A stretch of 35,587 bases of DNA, taken from assembly GCA_027306985.1 (NCBI GenBank), contig DAHUXV010000139.1, forward strand, positions 1-35,587, written 5' to 3'. Below are positions 26,934-35,194 of this stretch, piece after piece. The notes below the pieces were generated by a model. That model saw only the letters and a program-made list of their open reading frames with translations, searched no databases and was not told the origin of the DNA. Every line of letters begins with the position of its first letter. Positions within the stretch are counted from its first letter, which is position 1. A program made the position numbers and the translations under genes. Origin of the DNA: Gammaproteobacteria bacterium. Its GTDB lineage: Bacteria; Pseudomonadota; Gammaproteobacteria; Steroidobacterales; Steroidobacteraceae.

Positions 26934-27045
26934 GATCTTTCCCCCTTTTGATGTCTTATAGACGCGGCCAGGGCGTGCCGGACGAAGGTGTATTGATGCC
27001 GAGTCCCCTGCTGCACCCGGCGCGCCCCTGTTCCCGCGTCTGGAA

Positions 27046-27111
27046 ATCTTATTCCCTGCCGATTTGGCGCATGCGCGCCTGGAGCGAATGACTTCTATAC
27101 GCGGAGCGAAT
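27046..27111 (-). promoter_or_regulatory. Promoter of the TonB2-ligF operon with tandem ATTCGCTCC operator
   Basis: Minus strand: ATTCGCTCC at 27111-27103 and again at 27089-27081, exact 9-bp copies 22 bp apart. The -10 box TAAGAT is at 27051-27046, 38 bp from the proximal site. The distal site lies inside the 3' end of the upstream esterase gene. Leader about 106 nt. Confidence 0.75.
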
Positions 27112-28069
27112 TGCCCGGCGGCCGCGGCGGCCCGGGGCGCAGGCGCCGTGTCAGCCAGTCAGCGGCCTCCTTGACCGCGCGTTGGCCGATGGCGATGGGC
27201 ATGCCGAAGAAGCCGTGGATGGCACCGGTGAATCGCACCTGCGTGACGTCCACCCCCGCTGCGCGCATTCTTGCGGCGTATTGCTCCGCCTGATCGCGCA
27301 GCGGGTCGAATTCCGCGGTCAGGACGAAGGCCGGCGGCAGGCGGTCCAGGCGCGGCGCCAGGAGCGGTGAGGCGTCGGGGTGGTCCGGGTCGCCCGATTC
27401 CCCCAGATAGTGGCTCTCGAACCACGCCATGTCGTCGGCCTGCAGGAAGTAGCCTCGGCCGTTCTCAAGCATCGAGCCTTCCGCGGGCGCCCGGAGTCTC
27501 GTGACCGGATAGATCAGCAGCTGGCCCGCGATCGGCGGCCCGCCCTCGTCACGGGCGTGGATCGCGGCGACGGTGGCCAGGTTGCCGCCGGCACTGTCCC
27601 CGCCCACCGCCATCCGGCCGGCATCCACCTCCAGTCCCGCCGCATGCGCATGCGCCCAGCCGATCGCCGCGATGCAGTCATCGACAGCCGCTGGAAAGCG
27701 GTACTCCGGTGCCAGGCGATAGTCGACCGACAGGACCGCGCAGTCCGCCGCCCGGGCGAGTGCGCGCGTGATGATGTCGTGCGAGTCCACGCTGCCGAGA
27801 ACGAAGCCGCCGCCGTGGAAATAGATGAGAAGGGGCAGCGGCCGCACCTCGCTCGGCCGGTAGAGGCGCGCCGGCAGTCCACCCTCTGAAGTTGGAATCC
27901 GCAGGTCGGTCACTTCGACCATCCGTGCCGGCGAGCTCAGCGGAATCGGCGGCGGCCCTTCCCGCAGCTGCGCCAGCGGCAATTCGGCGAGGCGGGGCCC
28001 GGCGCTCAGGGCGGCGAGGATGGGCAGCAGCTCGGGGTCGACGGGCATGGGCGGCTTGCTCGCGAACAC
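27095..28069 (-). CDS. HSL-family (type IV) esterase/lipase
   Basis: 324 residues. Oxyanion motif YFHGGGFVLGS, nucleophile Ser in GGDSAGGNLA, acid Asp in TAEFDPLRDQ and base His in AIHGFFGMP, i.e. a complete hormone-sensitive-lipase type set. Cytoplasmic ester hydrolase, perhaps for aryl or hydroxycinnamoyl esters given the neighbourhood. Start GTG 28069 or ATG 28048; neither has a clear ribosome-binding site. A -10-like TACCCT at 28088-28083 would place the transcript start just before the GTG. Its last codons overlap the operator of the downstream TonB2 operon. Confidence 0.87.
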   Translation of the reverse strand: MFASKPPMPVDPELLPILAALSAGPRLAELPLAQLREGPPPIPLSSPARMVEVTDLRIPTSEGGLPARLYRPSEVRPLPLLIYFHGGGFVLGSVDSHDIITRALARAADCAVLSVDYRLAPEYRFPAAVDDCIAAIGWAHAHAAGLEVDAGRMAVGGDSAGGNLATVAAIHARDEGGPPIAGQLLIYPVTRLRAPAEGSMLENGRGYFLQADDMAWFESHYLGESGDPDHPDASPLLAPRLDRLPPAFVLTAEFDPLRDQAEQYAARMRAAGVDVTQVRFTGAIHGFFGMPIAIGQRAVKEAADWLTRRLRPGPPRPPGNSLRV

Positions 28070-28148
28070 GTTGGTCCGTGACAGGGTAACAGAGGCGGAC
28101 CGGCCCGATCGATGCGCTTAAGTCCCATTTCGCAGCGCGCGGGGACGT

Positions 28149-28214
28149 GTTCGTCCCGGGTGGCATCGGGGTTCCCGGAGCATCGAGTGCGCGGCCGCGG
28201 CGAGCGGCTAGTCT
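28149..28214 (+). promoter_or_regulatory. Possible promoter of the GST-pair operon
   Basis: GTTCGTCCC (28149-28157) and GTTCCCGGA (28171-28179) start 22 bp apart, and -10 TAGTCT (28209-28214) begins 38 bp after the second. The geometry equals that of the AraC-type promoters, but the two half-sites agree only in part. Confidence 0.45.
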
Positions 28215-28245
28215 GGCAGGTCATGACAGTGGAGTCCGCGCCGCC

Positions 28246-29001
28246 ATGCTGACGCTCTACCATTGGGAGCCGAACGCGAACTCCGGCAAGCCCATGCTGG
28301 CCCTTGCCGAGAAGGGCGTCGAATACGAGAGTCGCTATCTGGATCTGCTCAACTTCGACCAGCACCAGCCGGAATATCTGCGGATCAATCCCGACGGCAC
28401 CATTCCGGCTCTCGTGCACGGCGACAGGGTGTTGACGGAGTCGACTCCGATGATGGAGTACATCGACGAGCAGTTCGACGGTCCCGCGCTGCGCCCGAAG
28501 GACGCCGCCTCGCGCTGGCGCATGCGCTGGTGGATGCGCTTCTTCGACGCCTATCTGGCGCCCTCGCTCAGCATGATAGGTTGGAGCGTATTCGTCGGGC
28601 CCGCCGTCAGGCAGCGGGATCAGAAGGAGCTGGCGGCCGCGATCGAGCGCATCCCCTTGCCATCCCGCCGCGTGGCATGGCGCAAGGCGGTGTTCAACGA
28701 GTTCACGGCAGACGAGCTCGAGGAGTCGCGCCGCCGCGTAATGTTCGGCATCGATGTGCTCGAGGCGCATCTGACAGCTCACCCCTGGATCGCGGGCGAG
28801 AGCTATTCGCTGGGCGACATCAACGGCTTCAATCTCGGCTACGCGCTGCCGCTCTCGCAGCCGCAGCACTGCAACGACGCGCTCACGCCGCGCATCATGG
28901 AGTGGCTGCGCCGCATCTACGAGCGTCCGGCGGCGCGGCAGACGTGGGCCAAGGGCCGCACGCAGCTGGCCTCGCGCATCGGGATGCTGGAGAGAAGGTA
29001 G
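28246..29001 (+). CDS. LigF-related glutathione S-transferase, BaeA/beta-etherase-like
   Basis: 251 residues. LYHWEPNANSGKPMLALAEKG keeps the Asn-Ser pair (Ser13) of LigF; NPDGTIPALVHGDRVLTEST gives the cis-Pro and Glu-Ser glutathione-binding motif; the helical domain ends SYSLGDINGFNLGYALP, the counterpart of LigF LADICNFAIANG. It is related to, but clearly diverged from, LigF. The next gene is a second such GST 5 nt downstream. That pairing recalls BaeA/BaeB, the heterodimeric beta-etherase that acts on the beta(R) ether isomer in Novosphingobium, complementary to LigF. I infer ether-cleaving activity as the catalytic subunit. Confidence 0.78.
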   Translation: MLTLYHWEPNANSGKPMLALAEKGVEYESRYLDLLNFDQHQPEYLRINPDGTIPALVHGDRVLTESTPMMEYIDEQFDGPALRPKDAASRWRMRWWMRFFDAYLAPSLSMIGWSVFVGPAVRQRDQKELAAAIERIPLPSRRVAWRKAVFNEFTADELEESRRRVMFGIDVLEAHLTAHPWIAGESYSLGDINGFNLGYALPLSQPQHCNDALTPRIMEWLRRIYERPAARQTWAKGRTQLASRIGMLERR

Positions 29002-29006
29002 GCATC

Positions 29007-29789
29007 GTGCTCGAGCTGTACCACTGGGAGCCCAACACCTACTTCCTGAAGCCTCTGATCGCGCTCGAGGAGAAGGAAGTATCGTTCCTGAGCCGCTGGT
29101 TCGATCCGACCTCGTTCGAGCAGCTCGAGCCCGGATTTCCGGTGGACACCGAGTCGCGGCTGCAACTCGAGCGGGAGGGGCCGCTGCTCGTGCACGACGG
29201 CACGCGGGTGAGCGGCTCGTTCTTCATGCTGGAATACATCGCCGAGGCGTTTCCCGGCACGGAGCTCTATCCGGGCGACGCTTTCCGGCATTACCGCGCC
29301 CGCGCCTGGGGTCAGGTGCTCGCCGCGATCGGCGCCGATGTCAGCATACTGGGGTGCGCCCGGCATCTGCGGCCGCTGCTCGAGCAACAGGACCGGCGGC
29401 GGCTGCAGTCGCAGCTGGGGCGGATCGAGCCCGTGGAGCGGCGCGCGGCCTGGGAGGCGCTGCTCGATGGCCGTTACGACGCGCGCGCTCTGAGCGCCAT
29501 CGCGGAGCGGCTCGCATTCTCGCTGCGGCGGATCGAGGGGACGCTCACCGGCTCGCGCTGGCTGGCGGGGCCGGATTATTCCGTGGCCGACATCGATGCG
29601 TTCGCGCTCATCGCGCCGCTGCCCGCACTGGCCCCCGAGGTGCTCAACGCCACCGCCACGCCGCGTATCGTGGAGTTTCTGGCGCGGATGCGCGAGCGCC
29701 CCGCCGTGCGGCGTGCGCTCGCCTACACCCGCAGCGGCAGGCCGCAGCAGGCCTTCGTGCCGGGCGCGGAACCCTCGCGGTGGGGGTAG
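29007..29789 (+). CDS. LigF-related GST with altered active site, BaeB-like partner subunit
   Basis: 260 residues from GTG 29007 with AAGGTAGG upstream. Same N-terminus as its neighbour (LELYHWEPNTYFLKPL), but Asn12-Ser13 are replaced by Tyr-Phe, and the segment before the cis-Pro (DTESRLQLEREGPLLVHDG) is reworked; the ES pair of the glutathione site reads SGS. The helical domain is retained (YSVADIDAFALIAPLP). Loss of the activating Ser suggests a non-catalytic or partner subunit that works as a heterodimer with the upstream GST. The stop codon lies at the edge of dispersed repeat C. Confidence 0.75.
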   Translation: MLELYHWEPNTYFLKPLIALEEKEVSFLSRWFDPTSFEQLEPGFPVDTESRLQLEREGPLLVHDGTRVSGSFFMLEYIAEAFPGTELYPGDAFRHYRARAWGQVLAAIGADVSILGCARHLRPLLEQQDRRRLQSQLGRIEPVERRAAWEALLDGRYDARALSAIAERLAFSLRRIEGTLTGSRWLAGPDYSVADIDAFALIAPLPALAPEVLNATATPRIVEFLARMRERPAVRRALAYTRSGRPQQAFVPGAEPSRWG

Positions 29790-29899
29790 GCGGTGCCCTT
29801 ATCGACGACACTTAACGTGTCGTCGATCCGCCTACCCGCCCGGCCCCGGACGGGCCGGGCCGGGTGCCCCGCCGCCATGGACGGCCAGTGCGACGAGCC
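29782..29899 (+). repeat. Dispersed structured repeat, copy C
   Basis: Fills the gap between convergent genes and touches both stop codons. Outer stem GGGTAGGCGG (29784-29793) pairs perfectly with 29828-29837, 5' bulge TGCCCTT (29794-29800), perfect inner stem 29801-29811/29817-29827, loop TTAAC. Compared with copy B two inner-stem base pairs differ and both sides changed together. A CCCGGCCC/GGGCCGGG hairpin and the block CCGCCGCCATGGACGGCCAG follow. Here it may also act as a bidirectional terminator. Confidence 0.8.
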
Positions 29900-30813
29900 T
29901 ATTTCTTCCTCTTCTTCCCAATCTCCTCCGCGAACACCGGATTGCCCAGCAGATAGCGGATGTTCTGCGCCCGCGCCGTGTCGACGGGCTCATCGGGAAA
30001 CGAGGCGAGCAGCGCCTCGTAGTGCTGCGACGCCCCTTCCTTGAACTCCCGGTGGGTGAGGATATAGAGGTCGTTGCGGCGGATGCCGGCGAGGATGCGC
30101 TCGCCGCACTCCACGGGATCCATCCACAGCGGCGAGTTGGCCCGTTGCTCGAGCTGCCGCTCGAGCTCGGCATAGCCGCTGCCCGCCTTGAGTGCCTCCG
30201 GGCGCGTCCGGCCGCTCTCGCGGATGTTGGTCTGCACCGGTCCGGGGCAGAAGGCGGACACGCCGATGCCGTCGGCGGCCAGCTCGCCGCGCATCACCTC
30301 GGAAAGCCCGACCATCGCCGCCTTGCAGGTGACATAGATGGCCGCGTTGTTGATCGGGATGAGCGCCGCCATCGACGAGGTATTGACGATGTGGCCGCCT
30401 TCGCCGTGCGCGAGGATTCGCGGCAGGAAGGTCTGGATCCCGTTGATCACGCCGCCGATCATGACTCCGAGGCCCCAGTCCCAGTCGCTGTAGCCGGCGA
30501 GCTTCAGCGGGCCGAGCAGCCCGATGCCCGCGTTGTTGACCAGCAGATGGACCTTGCCGAAGGCGCGCTCGGCGGCATCCGCCGCCTGCGCATAGGCGGT
30601 CCGGTCGGTCACATCCAACCGCAACCCGAGGACTTCGGCGAGGTGACCCTGTCCGCGGAACCAGGCGAGAGCCTCATCGAGGTGATCCTGGCGCAGGTCC
30701 GCCAGCACGACCTTCATGCCCGCCCGCACCAGCACTTTGGCGAGGCCGAGGCCGATGCCGCTCGCGCCGCCGGTCACGAAAGCCACTTTGCCCGCTACTT
30801 CCCGCATGTGCAT
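29899..30813 (-). CDS. SDR, Calpha-dehydrogenase-like paralogue
   Basis: 304 residues from ATG 30813 (GGGGGA just upstream); the frame continues upstream but without similarity. Cofactor motif VTGGASGIGLGLAKVLV, LADLRQDHLDEAL, NNAGIGLLGPLKLAGYSDWDW and catalytic YVTCK. The ADLRQDHLD block and the DWDW segment match the SDR of the LigF operon (ADIRQDHLD, DDWDW), so the two are paralogues of the LigD/LigL group. A pair with opposite stereopreference would oxidise all four isomers of the dimer, as in Sphingobium; this is inference. A -10-like TACAGT (30845-30840) lies upstream, divergent from the PQQ operon. Confidence 0.83.
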   Translation of the reverse strand: MHMREVAGKVAFVTGGASGIGLGLAKVLVRAGMKVVLADLRQDHLDEALAWFRGQGHLAEVLGLRLDVTDRTAYAQAADAAERAFGKVHLLVNNAGIGLLGPLKLAGYSDWDWGLGVMIGGVINGIQTFLPRILAHGEGGHIVNTSSMAALIPINNAAIYVTCKAAMVGLSEVMRGELAADGIGVSAFCPGPVQTNIRESGRTRPEALKAGSGYAELERQLEQRANSPLWMDPVECGERILAGIRRNDLYILTHREFKEGASQHYEALLASFPDEPVDTARAQNIRYLLGNPVFAEEIGKKRKK

Positions 30814-30867
30814 CGTCCCCCGGGATTGCCTCGCGGGACACTGTAGCACCGCGGCCGCGAGGGACCG

Positions 30868-30933
30868 ATTCGCTGCGGATCGACAATCTTGGCGCTGCCG
30901 GAAGAGTCCGCAGGGAGCCGGTGGCGCTTTACT
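30868..30933 (+). promoter_or_regulatory. Promoter of the PQQ-dehydrogenase operon
   Basis: ATTCGCTGC (30868-30876) and TGGCGCTGC (30890-30898), 22 bp apart; -10-like TTTACT at 30928-30933, preceded by GGCGCT, 38 bp from the proximal site. The distal half-site shares ATTCGCT with the TonB2-ligF operator. GGAGGAG at 30948-30954 follows. Confidence 0.6.
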
Positions 30934-30956
30934 GCGGCGCGTCCTACGGAGGAGAC

Positions 30957-33095
30957 ATGTCGGGATTACGTTCTTTGGCGATGACCCTGGGTCTGCTCGG
31001 CGCGTCGGGCTGCGCGCTGGCCGCGGGCGCGGCATCGTCCCTCGGTGGTGCGGCGGCGGTCGACGGCGCGAGCATCATCCATGCCGATCGACATCCTGGG
31101 GAATGGCTCACCTACGGGCGTACGTACGATGAGCAGCGCTACAGCCCGCTGACGCAGATCAATGACCGCAATGTCGGCCGCCTGGGGCTGGCCTGGCACT
31201 ACGACATCCCGGGCGACCGGCGCGTGCAGGAGGGCACGCCCCTCATCGCTGGCGGTGTCATGTATCTGACGACCGCCTGGAGCAGAGTGGTCGCCCTGAA
31301 TGCGGCGACGGGCAAGAGGCTGTGGGTGTTTCACCCGCACGTACCCCGCTCAGCCGATGCGCACGGCTGCTGCGACGTCGGCAATCGCGGAGTCGCCATC
31401 TGGAGGGGACGCGTCTATGTCGGCACCTACGACGGCCGTCTGATTGCCCTTGACGCCAAGACCGGCAGGCCGCTGTGGTCGGTGCGCACTGCGGACTACA
31501 CCAAGGGCTACACCATCACCGGCGCGCCGATCGTCGTGAAAGGGCGCGTGATCATCGGCAACGGGGGCGGCGAGTTCGCCACCCGCGGATACGTCACGGC
31601 CTACGATGCGAGAACCGGCAAGGAAGACTGGCGCTTCTACACCGTGCCGGGCAAGCCGGGCGTGCGCGACGGAGCAGCCTCCGACGCCGTCCTCGCTCGT
31701 ATCGCCCGGCCCACCTGGCACGGCCAATACTGGAAGTACGGCGGCGGCGGCAACGTCTGGGACGCGATCTCCTACGATCCCTCGTCGGACCTCCTCTACA
31801 TCGGCACCGGCAACGGCTCGCCATGGAACGGGACGGTGCGCAGTCCCGGGGACAATCTCTTCATCACCTCCATCGTCGCGCTGCGGCCGCAGAGCGGCCA
31901 CTACGTCTGGCACTTCCAGGAAGTGCCGCGCGACGTCTGGGACTATGACGCGGATCAGCAGATCATCCTGGCGGACATCAGGATAGGCGGCAAGGTGCGG
32001 CGCGTGCTCATGCAGGCGCCGAAGGACGGTATTTTCTACGTGCTCGATCGGACCACGGGCCGCTTCATCTCCGGCCGGCCCTACACCCCCATCAATTGGG
32101 CCCGCGGCCTCGATTCCTCGGGCCGCCCGATCGAGAACACCGGCCGGTTCTATGACCTGACCGGTAAGCCGACCCTGGCGATGCCCGGCGCGGCCGGGGG
32201 GCACAACTGGCAACCCATGTCCTACGATCCGGCGACCGGCCTCGTGTACCTTCCGGTGAGCGGTATGGCGTTCACCTATGCCGCCGCGAAGCGCGTCTCG
32301 CTGCGCAAGCTCGGCTGGAACACGGGTGATGCCTTCACCGCGCTGCCCGAGAATCCGCAGGTGGTCGCGCAGATCCGCAAGAGCCTCACCGGATTCCTCG
32401 TGGCCTGGAATCCCGCGACTCAACGCGCGGCCTGGAGCGTTCCGCTCGGCACACCCTGGAATGGGGGCGTGGTCTCGACGGCGGGCAATCTGGTGTTCCA
32501 GGGCGACAGCATGGGGCGCTTTTGCGCCTATCGCGCCACCGACGGCCGGCGGCTGTGGTCGGTCGAGACTCACACCGGCATCGTCGCACCCCCGGTCACC
32601 TACGAGGTCGGCGGGCGGCAGTACGTGGCGGTGGAGATCGGCTGGGGTGGCGCGTTCGCCCTCGCCGCGGGCCAGCTCGCGCTCGACTCGCAGGTCAATG
32701 AGGGTAACGTCCCGCGGCTTCTGGTCTTCAGGCTGGGCGGCCGGCAGGCCATGCCCGCGCCGCCGCCGCCGCCGCAATGGATGCGGGATCCGCCGCCGCC
32801 CGCCACGGTGAGCGCGCAGGCGATCGCATTGGGCAGGACGAAGTTCCAGTCCTTCTGCAGTGTCTGTCATGGCGACAGCGCCGTCAGCGGCGGGGTGTTG
32901 CCGGATCTTCGCTACGCGCAGGCCCTCGTCAATCCCGGCCTTTGGCAGCGCATCGTTCGCGGCGGTCTGCTCGAGCCGGGCGGGATGGTGTCGTTCGCGG
33001 GCCAGCTCACCCCGCGCGAGATCGAGGCGGTCCGCGACTACGTCATTTACCGCGCGAATCAGACGCAGGGCGAGCGCGCCGCCCGGCCTTACTGA
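30957..33095 (+). CDS. PQQ-dependent quinohemoprotein alcohol dehydrogenase (type II), periplasmic
   Basis: 712 residues from ATG 30957, GGAGGAG 2 nt upstream. An N-terminal signal peptide ([20 protein letters not shown]) exports it. The PQQ beta-propeller includes [20 protein letters not shown], the vicinal disulfide Cys138-Cys139 in [17 protein letters not shown], and tryptophan-docking repeats such as [13 protein letters not shown] Pro-rich linker ([17 protein letters not shown]) leads to a cytochrome c domain with CSVCH (634-638). It oxidises an alcohol in the periplasm and passes electrons to the respiratory chain. In operon with a Nu-class GST and an MFS. A plausible substrate is the gamma-alcohol of beta-hydroxypropiovanillone or an aryl alcohol; not provable here. 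Confidence 0.9.
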   Translation: MSGLRSLAMTLGLLGASGCALAAGAASSLGGAAAVDGASIIHADRHPGEWLTYGRTYDEQRYSPLTQINDRNVGRLGLAWHYDIPGDRRVQEGTPLIAGGVMYLTTAWSRVVALNAATGKRLWVFHPHVPRSADAHGCCDVGNRGVAIWRGRVYVGTYDGRLIALDAKTGRPLWSVRTADYTKGYTITGAPIVVKGRVIIGNGGGEFATRGYVTAYDARTGKEDWRFYTVPGKPGVRDGAASDAVLARIARPTWHGQYWKYGGGGNVWDAISYDPSSDLLYIGTGNGSPWNGTVRSPGDNLFITSIVALRPQSGHYVWHFQEVPRDVWDYDADQQIILADIRIGGKVRRVLMQAPKDGIFYVLDRTTGRFISGRPYTPINWARGLDSSGRPIENTGRFYDLTGKPTLAMPGAAGGHNWQPMSYDPATGLVYLPVSGMAFTYAAAKRVSLRKLGWNTGDAFTALPENPQVVAQIRKSLTGFLVAWNPATQRAAWSVPLGTPWNGGVVSTAGNLVFQGDSMGRFCAYRATDGRRLWSVETHTGIVAPPVTYEVGGRQYVAVEIGWGGAFALAAGQLALDSQVNEGNVPRLLVFRLGGRQAMPAPPPPPQWMRDPPPPATVSAQAIALGRTKFQSFCSVCHGDSAVSGGVLPDLRYAQALVNPGLWQRIVRGGLLEPGGMVSFAGQLTPREIEAVRDYVIYRANQTQGERAARPY

Positions 33096-33112
33096 TCCGG
33101 AAGGAGATGCGC

Positions 33113-33781
33113 ATGATCGAGTTGCTGACCTCGGAGACCCCGAACGGCTGGAAGATCTCCATCGCGCTCGAGGAGATGGGCCTGCCCTATACCTGGCGGC
33201 ACATCAAGCTCTCGGAGCGGGAGCAGAAGCAGGACTGGTATGTCGCGCTCAATCCCAACGGCCGGATTCCGACCATCATCGATCACGACGAGGGGGACTT
33301 CGCCGTGTTCGAGTCGGGCGCCATCCTCATCTACCTGGCGGAAAAGGCCGGCAAGCTCCTGCCGCGGGACCTCAAGGGCCGCTCGCGCGTCCTGCAGTGG
33401 CTGATGTTCCAGATGTCCGGCATCGGCCCGATGATGGGGCAGGCGAACGTGTTCTACCGCTACGCGCCGGAGAAGATCCCCTACGCGATCGACCGTTACC
33501 AGCGCGAGGTACACCGCCTCTTCGAAGTGCTCGACCGGCAGCTCGCGCGGCACGAGTACATCGCGGATGACTACTCGATCGCGGACATCGCGCTCTTCCC
33601 CTGGATCCACGGCCACGAGTGGTCAGGGGTGACCCTGGAGGGTCTCGATCACCTGCGCCGCTGGCACGATGCGATCGCCCCCCGGCCCGCGGTTCAGCGA
33701 GGTCTCGCAGTGCCGTCCAAGGCCGATCTCGGCGACAAGACCCAGCAGACGGTGGAGGCGACCCGGAAGTTCCTCGCGTGA
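33113..33781 (+). CDS. Nu-class glutathione S-transferase, likely glutathione lyase
   Basis: 222 residues. ATG 33113 has AAGGAG 6 nt upstream; an in-frame ATG at 33107 is too close to it. The N-terminus [22 protein letters not shown] is the Nu-class signature (TPNGxK, as in YfcG/YghU), with [12 protein letters not shown] for the cis-Pro and [13 protein letters not shown] for the Glu-Ser glutathione contact. It is not LigF-like. A Nu-class enzyme (NaGSTNu) of Novosphingobium removes glutathione from the beta-etherase product to give beta-hydroxypropiovanillone; presence beside other beta-ether genes makes the same role likely here. 17 nt after the PQQ gene; overlapped by the MFS start. Confidence 0.88.
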   Translation: MIELLTSETPNGWKISIALEEMGLPYTWRHIKLSEREQKQDWYVALNPNGRIPTIIDHDEGDFAVFESGAILIYLAEKAGKLLPRDLKGRSRVLQWLMFQMSGIGPMMGQANVFYRYAPEKIPYAIDRYQREVHRLFEVLDRQLARHEYIADDYSIADIALFPWIHGHEWSGVTLEGLDHLRRWHDAIAPRPAVQRGLAVPSKADLGDKTQQTVEATRKFLA

Positions 33782-35184
33782 AAGCCCGCGCCGCTCCAGG
33801 GGCCCCGCAGGATACGCCATCGCCCGCGCAGACCGGCGCGCCCGGGGAGCAGGCCTCGTCCGCGGAGCAGCCCGCGTGGCCGAGCCCGCGGCGGGCATGG
33901 TACGCCGTGGCCATCTTCAGCCTGGCGCTGATGATCAACTTCCTCGACCGGGGCATCGTCACGCTTCTCGTGCCGCCGATCCAACACGATCTGCACCTGA
34001 CCGACACGCAGGTGAGTCTGCTCATCGGCTTCGCCTTCGTATTCTTCTACCTCTTCCTCGGACTGCCCATCGCGCGCCTGGTGGATTCGCGCAGCCGGCG
34101 CACGATCATCGGCGTGGGGCTGTGCATCTGGAGCGTCATGACCGGGGTCTGCGGCCTGGCGCGCACGTTCTGGCAACTCTTCTCGGCCCGCGTCGGCGTC
34201 GGCGTCGGGGAGGCATGCAACGGACCGGCGACGTTCTCGATGCTGGCGGATCTCTTTCCCCCGCACAAGCTCCCGCGCGCCATCTCGGCACTGAATTTCG
34301 GCTTCGTTGCCGGTACGGGCTTCGCGCTGGTCATGGGCGGCACGGTGCTGCACTTCGCCTCGGGACTGCCGCCGATCGCGCTTCCAGGCATCGGCATCCT
34401 GCGGCCCTGGCAGATCACGTTCATGCTGGTCGGCTTGCCGGGGCTCGCGGTGGCGCTGCTCCTGGCGACCGTGCCGGAGCCGGCGAGGCGCGGGCTCATG
34501 CACGGCACCGCGGCGCGGGCGCTGCCGGTGCGCGAAGTGGCCCGCTTCATGTGGCAGAGCCGCAGGACTTACGTACCGATGTTCCTCGGGCTCGCCCTGA
34601 ACGTGATCCTGGCCTTCGGCGACCAGGCCTGGATCCCGACCTTCCTCCACCGCACCTACGGGTTGAGCATGGCGCAGGCCGGCTGGGCGGCCGGTCTCGC
34701 CGTCATCATACCGGCGCCGCTCGGCCTGATGGCCGGCAGCGCGCTGTCGGAGTGGCTCACCCGCAAAGGCTACGACGATGCGGATCTGCGCGTGACGGTG
34801 GTGGGCGTCGCGGCAGCGATTCCGGCGGCCGTTCTCTTTCCGCTGATGCCGACGCCGCGGCTCGCCATGCTGGTCTTCGGCGTGCAGTTCTTCATCAACA
34901 TGCTGCTGCCCGGGCCGCAGAGCGCCGCCCTGCAGATCGTCACGCCCAATCAGATGCGCGGCCAGGTCACGGCTCTCTTTCTCTTCGTGTTCAACGCAGT
35001 CGGCTTCGGTTTCGGGCCGACATTCGTGGCGCTCTTGACCGACCACGTCTTCCATGACGAGGCGCTGCTGCGCTATTCGATGGCGGCGACGGCGGCCATC
35101 ATGGGACCGCTTGCGGCGCTGACGATCTGGTCGGGCCTGAAGCCCTATGCGAAGAGCGTGCGGCGCGCCAGGACGTGGGGTTGA
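33778..35184 (+). CDS. MFS transporter (Spinster-like)
   Basis: 468 residues from GTG 33778, overlapping the GST stop by GTGA; a cytoplasmic Pro/Ala-rich tail of ~40 residues precedes the first membrane segment ([22 protein letters not shown]). About 12 hydrophobic segments; [38 protein letters not shown] and [18 protein letters not shown] are shared with the MFS of the LigF operon. Likely inner-membrane uptake or exchange of the compound processed by the PQQ dehydrogenase or Nu-GST. The Asp in NFLDRG of helix 1 is a candidate proton-coupling residue, replaced by NFFGLY in the paralogue. Confidence 0.9.
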   Translation: MKARAAPGAPQDTPSPAQTGAPGEQASSAEQPAWPSPRRAWYAVAIFSLALMINFLDRGIVTLLVPPIQHDLHLTDTQVSLLIGFAFVFFYLFLGLPIARLVDSRSRRTIIGVGLCIWSVMTGVCGLARTFWQLFSARVGVGVGEACNGPATFSMLADLFPPHKLPRAISALNFGFVAGTGFALVMGGTVLHFASGLPPIALPGIGILRPWQITFMLVGLPGLAVALLLATVPEPARRGLMHGTAARALPVREVARFMWQSRRTYVPMFLGLALNVILAFGDQAWIPTFLHRTYGLSMAQAGWAAGLAVIIPAPLGLMAGSALSEWLTRKGYDDADLRVTVVGVAAAIPAAVLFPLMPTPRLAMLVFGVQFFINMLLPGPQSAALQIVTPNQMRGQVTALFLFVFNAVGFGFGPTFVALLTDHVFHDEALLRYSMAATAAIMGPLAALTIWSGLKPYAKSVRRARTWG

Positions 35185-35194
35185 CCGCGCCCGC

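Noticed and set aside
24696-26951. Long plus-strand open frame (~751 codons) opposite TonB receptor 2
   Set aside because: Antisense shadow of the receptor; no signal peptide, domain or ribosome-binding site.
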